The translations under genes were made by a program, and so were the position numbers. Below are positions 7,438 through 10,600 of a stretch of 10,600 nucleotides of DNA, in pieces. The stretch spans positions 1-10,600 of the forward strand of contig CAYMZF010000022.1 of NCBI GenBank assembly GCA_964394905.1, read 5' to 3'. The DNA is from GCA-002840305 sp964394905. Lineage in GTDB: Bacteria; Patescibacteriota; Patescibacteriia; Patescibacteriales; UBA12465. The notes below the pieces were generated by a model. It was not told where the DNA came from, did no database searches, and saw nothing but the letters and a program-made list of their open reading frames with translations. Position 1 is the first letter of the stretch. Each line of letters begins with the position of its first letter.

Positions 7438-7749
7438 TTATTTATTACATGTTATTAACTCAAAAACTTTAACTTTTTTACTTAAAATTGTTTTTAGTCC
7501 CTCGCTCTCAACCGCTAAATCATACTGGGATTGTAAATTAAGCCAAAAATATGGTGAAACATTAAAATACTTGCCCAAGCGAAGAGCTGTATTAACACTA
7601 ATAGATCTTGCTCCTTTAACAATTTCTCCTATTCTAATCGGAGCAACATCAATATCTTTTGACAAACGATATTTACTAATATTTAAAGGAATTAAAAATT
7701 CTTCTAATAATATTTCGCCCGGATGAATTGGTTTTATTTTTTTAGACAT
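7438..7749 (-). CDS. higA: HigA-family antitoxin (XRE-type helix-turn-helix)
   Basis: The 103-residue protein is a classic HigA/VapI antidote. It opens with IHPGEILLEEFL (8-19). The helix-turn-helix follows at about 26-50 (KYRLSKDIDVAPIRIGEIVKG), and the family signature ALRLGKYFNVSPYFWLNLQ is at 55-73, then YDL. It should neutralise the HigB toxin by direct binding and repress its own promoter through the DNA-binding domain. It lies 14 bases after higB, the usual toxin-first order of this family. The dyad operator upstream of higB (8064-8094) is the likely binding site. The C-terminal residues after about 92 (VFELITCNK) are short and not conserved. Confidence 0.93.
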   Translation of the reverse strand: MSKKIKPIHPGEILLEEFLIPLNISKYRLSKDIDVAPIRIGEIVKGARSISVNTALRLGKYFNVSPYFWLNLQSQYDLAVESEGLKTILSKKVKVFELITCNK

Positions 7750-7763
7750 ATATTTAAATTTAA

Positions 7764-8048
7764 TTAATTATGATAATCTATAATTTCCACTTCATAAGCA
7801 TCATTTTTATACCATCTAAAACAAATTCTCCATTGATCGTTAATTCTAATACTATAAAAATCCTTTTGACTACTTTTCAATTTTTCTAAATGATTGGCTG
7901 GTGGCGTTCGTAAATCATTTAAAGACATGGAAGCATTAACCATCCACAACTTTCTAAGAGCCACTTTTTGAATTGAAGAAGGAAGTTTTAAAGAATATTC
8001 TCTGTTAAAAATTTTCTCAGTTTCTTTAGATTTAAAACTTTTAATCAT
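7764..8048 (-). CDS. higB: HigB-family toxin (RelE/ParE superfamily, ribosome-dependent mRNA interferase type)
   Basis: The 94-residue protein matches the plasmid-maintenance killer family along its full length. It has IKSFKSKETEKIF at the start, KVALRKLWMVNAS at 28-40 and DLRTPPANHLEKLK at 45-58. The RelE-fold signature YSIRINDQWRICFRW is at 65-79, and the closing VEIIDYH carries Asp91-Tyr92-His93, residues conserved in this family. Relatives cleave mRNA at the ribosome and stop growth when the antitoxin is lost. No catalytic residue appears to be missing, so the toxin is probably active. The ATG at 8048 is about 5 bases from the predicted transcription start, so the message would be nearly leaderless. 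The pair is likely the stabilising module of the inserted block. Confidence 0.93.
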   Translation of the reverse strand: MIKSFKSKETEKIFNREYSLKLPSSIQKVALRKLWMVNASMSLNDLRTPPANHLEKLKSSQKDFYSIRINDQWRICFRWYKNDAYEVEIIDYHN

Positions 8049-8059
8049 AGAATATTAAT

Positions 8060-8088
8060 ATAATAACGCATTACAATATTATTGTCAA
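8060..8088 (-). promoter_or_regulatory. higBA promoter
   Basis: On the minus strand a perfect TTGACA (8088-8083) is followed by 17 bases and TATTAT (8065-8060, five of six matches). Transcription should start near 8053, leaving only about 5 bases before the higB ATG. The promoter lies entirely inside the dyad operator. Confidence 0.75.
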
Positions 8089-8094
8089 GCGTTA
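8064..8094. promoter_or_regulatory. Probable HigA operator: nested inverted repeat over the higBA promoter
   Basis: The 31-bp dyad has the form TAACGC, 3 bases, ACAAT, 3 bases, ATTGT, 3 bases, GCGTTA, centred on base 8079. Both arm pairs are perfect. It covers the -35 box, the whole spacer and the first two bases of the -10 box, as expected for antitoxin autorepression. The assignment to HigA rests on position and symmetry. Confidence 0.7.
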
Positions 8095-8104
8095 ATAAAT
8101 TATT

Positions 8105-8252
8105 ATAACTAAAATTCCGGCGGAAATTATAAAAAAATCGATACGCAAAAAATACCATTAAAAAAATAAAAAACAAATACACAAAAACTATTCGCCCAAC
8201 ATGGGTTTTCGATTTTAAATTTCTTTTATATAATTTTAAATTATATTTTTTT
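8105..8252 (-). pseudogene. Possible remnant of a single-pass membrane protein gene
   Basis: The 192-base gap between yhhQ and higB has no normal gene. One minus-strand frame is open from about 8252 through the higB start, ending at TGA 8047-8045. It has no ATG ahead of its hydrophobic part. It reads NLKLYKRNLKSKTHVGR, then a hydrophobic VFVYLFFIFLMVFFAYRFF, then YNFRRN. That is a basic leader plus one membrane helix, like the N-terminus of a membrane protein such as a class B PBP or FtsL. After about 8105 the frame runs into the higBA promoter, so the end is not real coding sequence. A GTG at 8182-8180 could start a 45-residue peptide whose stop overlaps the higB start as ATGA. A decayed fragment is the most likely reading, but chance in AT-rich DNA cannot be ruled out. 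Confidence 0.3.
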
Positions 8253-8930
8253 ATACATTATCCATCTGTTCAAATACATAAATGGAATATCAATAACTCC
8301 AACCAACCATTTTATTATAAGAATTCCAATTATCAAAGGTAAAAGAGGTTGAACCCCATAAAATGATATTGTCACAAAAATTAACGTATCCAAAGTCATT
8401 GATGGAATTGATGAAAAAACATTTCTCATCCAAAGATGCTTTCCTTTTGTTATTTTTTTAAACCAAGAAAAAAGATAAGCATCCACATTTTCACTAATTA
8501 AAAAAGCAACCCAACTTGCAAACATTATTCTTGGAGCAAAACCAATTATTTTAGCAAATATATCTTGATCTGACCAAAACGGAGCCGGCTCTAATAAAAT
8601 TACTAACCAAATAAAAAAAGCAACGGCAATCTGGTTTATAAAAGCAATAAAAATCATTTTTTGCGTTTCACTTCTACCAAATTTTTCATTTACAATATCT
8701 GTTAATAAAAAAGTAACAGAAAAAACAAGAGTAGCAGATGTAGCAAAAAAGGTTACGATTCCAAAGTCAAAAGCTGCTATTTTATAAGCAACTATATTAC
8801 TAATTAAGACAAAAGTAACATAAAGTCCAATAAGTGCATCTGCTTTATTGTATTTACGAACATACCAGGATCCAAACAAAGAAAAAATTGCGGTAACTAC
8901 TATCCATAAAAATATTAATAACGCATTCAT
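8241..8930 (-). CDS. Queuosine-precursor transporter, YhhQ/VUT family (DUF165)
   Basis: The 229-residue membrane protein has about six or seven hydrophobic segments. Family signatures are SNIVAYK (44-50), LLTDIVNEKFGRSETQK (75-91), ASWVAFLISENVDAYLF (138-154) and MRNVFSSIPSMTLDTLIF (168-185). The conserved charged residues Asp77, Glu82, Glu147, Asp150 and Asp181 are in place. The family, called YhhQ in E. coli, imports queuosine precursors (preQ0/preQ1) for wobble-base modification of GUN-anticodon tRNAs. It was formerly annotated as a putative vitamin uptake transporter. The gene begins 10 bases after the methyltransferase stop, so the two form an operon. It lies within the block bounded by the iscU repeats. 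No other queuosine gene is in the window, so a salvage role needs tgt elsewhere. Confidence 0.85.
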   Translation of the reverse strand: MNALLIFLWIVVTAIFSLFGSWYVRKYNKADALIGLYVTFVLISNIVAYKIAAFDFGIVTFFATSATLVFSVTFLLTDIVNEKFGRSETQKMIFIAFINQIAVAFFIWLVILLEPAPFWSDQDIFAKIIGFAPRIMFASWVAFLISENVDAYLFSWFKKITKGKHLWMRNVFSSIPSMTLDTLIFVTISFYGVQPLLPLIIGILIIKWLVGVIDIPFMYLNRWIMYKKI

Positions 8931-8940
8931 ACTTTTAAAA

Positions 8941-9606
8941 TTAAGTATTATTATTTAAAATGTAAAGCTTCCATTTTAAATCTTGAAAAGTTTCTTCGTC
9001 CACATTCAGAATGTTATAATTATATTTTTTAATCAATTCTTTAAGTCTATTTTCGTTTGCAATATCACCACTAGGAATAAAAATTTTTCCTTCTTCGGTT
9101 AAATGTTTTTTTGCTTCTTTTAAAAATTTATCATGCAATTTAAAACCAGAATCAAACAAAAAATGACCCACTTTACTTTTATAAGCAACGTCAGCAAATG
9201 GAAGTTGAGAAATTATTAAATCAAACTTTTCATCTTTATTAATATTCTTAAATAAATCACTCTTTCTTATTTCTATAATTTTATCTAATTTATGAAAAAT
9301 AACATTTTCTCTTGCGTTTTTTAGAGAATTATCGTCAATATCAATTGCTAATACTTTTTTTGCCCCCTTAAGAGACGCTATCACCGCCTGCACTCCCGTT
9401 CCTGTTCCAACATCTAAAACTTTACCAACGTTTTTTGGAATTCTTTTAGCTGTTATTTTAGAAGAAAAAGAAAAAGATGAATCAACTGGAAAAACATTTT
9501 TATGAATAATTATTTTATATCCTAAAAAATCAGAAACTCGTTTCTCTCGACTTTGAATATCTTTAATAAAATTTAAAGTTGTTTTTTGTGGTTTTTTTAC
9601 CTTCAT
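8941..9606 (-). CDS. Class I SAM-dependent methyltransferase, small-MTS type, substrate unknown
   Basis: The 221-residue protein has a single Rossmann-type methyltransferase domain. Motif I is VLDVGTGTG (63-71) for SAM binding, the acidic end of strand 2 is AIDID (87-91) with Asp89 or Asp91 binding the ribose, and KSDLF (115-119) is motif III. The motif IV position reads IISQLPFAD (131-139). Enzymes that methylate exocyclic amino groups, such as HemK/PrmC and RsmC, carry N/D-P-P-Y/F here. The present S-Q-L-P-F departs from it, so the acceptor cannot be guessed from the motif. The N-terminal 50 residues are basic and may bind nucleic acid or protein. It is the first gene of the inserted block and starts 70 bases after the truncated iscU stop. 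A TATAAT at 9614-9609 lies 2 bases before the ATG, too close to serve this start. Confidence 0.82.
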   Translation of the reverse strand: MKVKKPQKTTLNFIKDIQSREKRVSDFLGYKIIIHKNVFPVDSSFSFSSKITAKRIPKNVGKVLDVGTGTGVQAVIASLKGAKKVLAIDIDDNSLKNARENVIFHKLDKIIEIRKSDLFKNINKDEKFDLIISQLPFADVAYKSKVGHFLFDSGFKLHDKFLKEAKKHLTEEGKIFIPSGDIANENRLKELIKKYNYNILNVDEETFQDLKWKLYILNNNT

Positions 9607-9676
9607 ATATTATATTTACCTATTATTATTTTAATATAATTTACAAAAAAAAACAAACAAAATCCATTAAAAAGAC

Positions 9677-10006
9677 CTATACCAAAACCGAACAATGAAT
9701 TTTTTGTTTTGGTAATCCGCCTAATTTTACCACTATTTTATCCCAATTAAATTTTTTAGCCTCTTCTAAAATCATACCCTTAACGATTTCCGTCATAACG
9801 GAAGCGGTAGCGATATTAGACGCGCAACCAAAAGATAAAAATTTAATATCTTGTATTTTATTATTTTTAACCTTAATAGAAAAAGATAATTGATCACCAC
9901 AAACCATATTACCAATAGTGGCCCTGGCATCGGGCTTGTTTAGTTCACCGATGTTTTGCGGATGACGAAAATGTTCTAAAGTTTTTTTTGTATAATTTAA
10001 TGACAT
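9677..10006 (-). CDS. Truncated iscU copy (108 native residues plus one, lacking the C-terminal helix)
   Basis: The reading frame gives 109 residues. It equals residues 1-108 of the full-length iscU except Glu90 to Lys, followed by a single foreign Val and a TAG stop created at the breakpoint. Cys36, Asp38, Cys61, His104 and Cys105 all remain, so the cluster ligands are intact. Missing are the last helix of the core (VEGLKKVIAEYE) and the basic tail. It starts 24 bases after the Nudix gene, on the side facing iscS, so it still occupies what looks like the original iscU position and probably the original transcript. It may be a dead fragment, or a small scaffold that competes with the intact protein. 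The near identity to copy A says that the duplication is recent or is maintained by recombination. Confidence 0.85.
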   Translation of the reverse strand: MSLNYTKKTLEHFRHPQNIGELNKPDARATIGNMVCGDQLSFSIKVKNNKIQDIKFLSFGCASNIATASVMTEIVKGMILEEAKKFNWDKIVVKLGGLPKQKIHCSVLV

Positions 10007-10010
10007 ATAT
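9684..10010. repeat. 327-bp direct repeat, copy B (truncated iscU)
   Basis: This is the partner of 6404-6730, with two mismatches in 327 bases. On its high-coordinate side it joins the gap before the Nudix gene, and on its low-coordinate side the sequence of the inserted block. Recombination between the two copies would delete 3280 bases and restore a single complete iscU. Confidence 0.95.
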
Positions 10011-10030
10011 AAAATATTAATTTTAAAAAG

Positions 10031-10459
10031 TTAATTAACTATTTTTTTAAATTCTAAAGCGTCAAAAATCATTTCTTTGACGTTTGGCAACAATCTTATT
10101 TTTTCTAAATCATTAATTTCAACCCAACAAGGAACAGTTTCATCATTAGATTTTATTTCACCTTCAAAATAATCACATAAAAAATTATCTTGGCTAAAAT
10201 TCTTAACTCCGTCTTTTCTTTCAATAGCGGCTTTATAAATTTTATCTATCTTTTTTAAATATTTAACTTCGGTAATTAATCCGGTTTCTTCCTTCAACTC
10301 TCTTACTCCGGCTTCTGCTAATGTTTCTCCTTCTTCAACTCTACCGGCTGGTAAGCCGTATGTATTATTTAAATGTTCGGCTTTTTCTCCGTGACAAACC
10401 AATAGAACTTTACCTTTTTTAAATATTAAAACTCCTACAGTTTTTATTATATTTTCCAT
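10031..10459 (-). CDS. Nudix hydrolase
   Basis: The 142-residue protein contains a complete Nudix box from Gly39 to Leu61: G39, E45, R53-E54-L55, E57-E58 and G60-L61, with ERxxEE-type magnesium ligands present. The flanking strands VGVLIFKKGKVLLV (8-21) and TYGLPAGR (33-40) are typical of the MutT/NUDT-like group. The family hydrolyses nucleoside diphosphates linked to another moiety, such as oxidised dNTPs, ADP-ribose or Ap4A. The substrate cannot be told from the box alone. The gene lies 33 bases after the cysteine desulfurase stop and 24 bases before the truncated iscU, so it interrupts an iscS-iscU arrangement. Its start has no Shine-Dalgarno sequence; a 16-bp AT palindrome (10465-10480) lies just upstream. 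Confidence 0.9.
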   Translation of the reverse strand: MENIIKTVGVLIFKKGKVLLVCHGEKAEHLNNTYGLPAGRVEEGETLAEAGVRELKEETGLITEVKYLKKIDKIYKAAIERKDGVKNFSQDNFLCDYFEGEIKSNDETVPCWVEINDLEKIRLLPNVKEMIFDALEFKKIVN

Positions 10460-10492
10460 AAAATTATTTAATATTAAATATAATTTTACTTT

Positions 10493-10600
10493 TTACCTAA
10501 TCGGACTAAATTTTCTCAATCTTTCTACCGTTTTAACTAATTTAGAAATCACATAATCAACTTCTTTTTTAGTATTATATCTTCCAAAAGTAAATCTAAC
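10493..10600 (-). CDS. iscS: Cysteine desulfurase (IscS/NifS type), C-terminal 35 codons only
   Basis: I translated this by hand because it is cut by the window edge. The frame gives 35 residues ending in a TAA at 10495-10493. They begin VRFTFGRYNTKKEVDYVISK and end VERLRKFSPIR. This is the typical end of class V aminotransferase-fold desulfurases: an R-F-S/T-x-G-R-x-T/N-T-x-x-E-x-D turn, a helix, then L-R-x-x-S-P. The enzyme removes sulfur from cysteine with PLP and passes it to IscU, so its place upstream of iscU fits a Fe-S assembly operon. The active-site loop and PLP lysine lie outside the window, so the subgroup cannot be fixed. Confidence 0.85.
   Translation of the reverse strand, partial: VRFTFGRYNTKKEVDYVISKLVKTVERLRKFSPIR

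Noticed and set aside
8195..8206. A small CCCA/TGGG hairpin in the gap between yhhQ and higB
   Set aside because: The stem is only four base pairs, and on the coding strand the T-run is not adjacent. It is too weak to call a terminator or regulatory RNA.
8228..8246. A perfect AT palindrome (9-base arms) at the yhhQ stop, as a terminator
   Set aside because: It is pure A+T, so weakly stable. The T-run follows it on the plus strand, while the gene is on the minus strand. I see no strong factor-independent terminator anywhere in the window.
9609..9614. TATAAT just before the methyltransferase ATG (and the same at 1493-1498) as promoters
   Set aside because: Each lies 2 bases before the ATG, so transcription would start inside the gene. 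Neither has a -35 box at the right distance. They are better read as AT-rich start context.
6404..10010. A composite transposon or a target-site duplication
   Set aside because: The flanking repeats are coding parts of iscU, have no terminal inverted repeats, contain no transposase, and are far too long for a target duplication.

Overview
The window is an AT-rich bacterial segment in which every confident gene lies on the minus strand, so transcription runs from high to low coordinates. The gene set suggests a member of the Candidatus Patescibacteria (CPR), most likely a parcubacterial lineage. It has a minimal type IV-like prepilin, a secreted subtilase with FG-GAP-like repeats, short intergenic gaps, and almost no recognisable Shine-Dalgarno sequences. 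This placement is an inference from gene style, since the window holds no phylogenetic marker long enough to prove it. TGA acts as a stop (for example at the end of the subtilase gene), which argues against the TGA=Gly code of Gracilibacteria and SR1.

In transcription order the right end begins with the last 35 codons of a cysteine desulfurase (iscS/nifS type, 10493-10600). A Nudix hydrolase follows (10031-10459), then a truncated copy of the Fe-S scaffold gene iscU (9677-10006). Next comes a block of about 2.95 kb holding a class I methyltransferase (8941-9606), a YhhQ/VUT-type queuosine-precursor transporter (8241-8930), a HigB-HigA toxin-antitoxin pair (8048-7438) with its own promoter and operator, and an unrecognised 223-residue acidic protein (6758-7429). 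After this block a full-length iscU (6253-6726) appears. It is followed by a ZIP metal transporter (5483-6229), rodA (4351-5451), bL25/ctc (3664-4305), the secreted subtilase (1557-3632), an NDP-sugar epimerase/dehydratase (474-1490) and the start of a prepilin gene (1-467).

The most striking feature is a 327-bp direct repeat, 6404-6730 and 9684-10010. I found only two mismatches between the copies. It covers the first 108 codons of iscU and the four bases before them, and it brackets the methyltransferase/transporter/toxin-antitoxin block. The flanks keep what looks like the ancestral order iscS - nudix - iscU - zip. The block therefore looks like a recent insertion that split iscU, left a truncated copy at the upstream edge and rebuilt a complete gene at the downstream edge. 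The block also uses far fewer CCGG tetranucleotides than the neighbouring genes. No recombinase is visible inside it.

Functionally, iscS and iscU supply Fe-S clusters and the ZIP transporter may bring in Zn or Fe. RodA polymerises peptidoglycan for the wall and bL25 belongs to the 50S ribosome. The subtilase and the prepilin are envelope or surface functions. The block adds nucleoside salvage, a methyltransferase and an addiction module.
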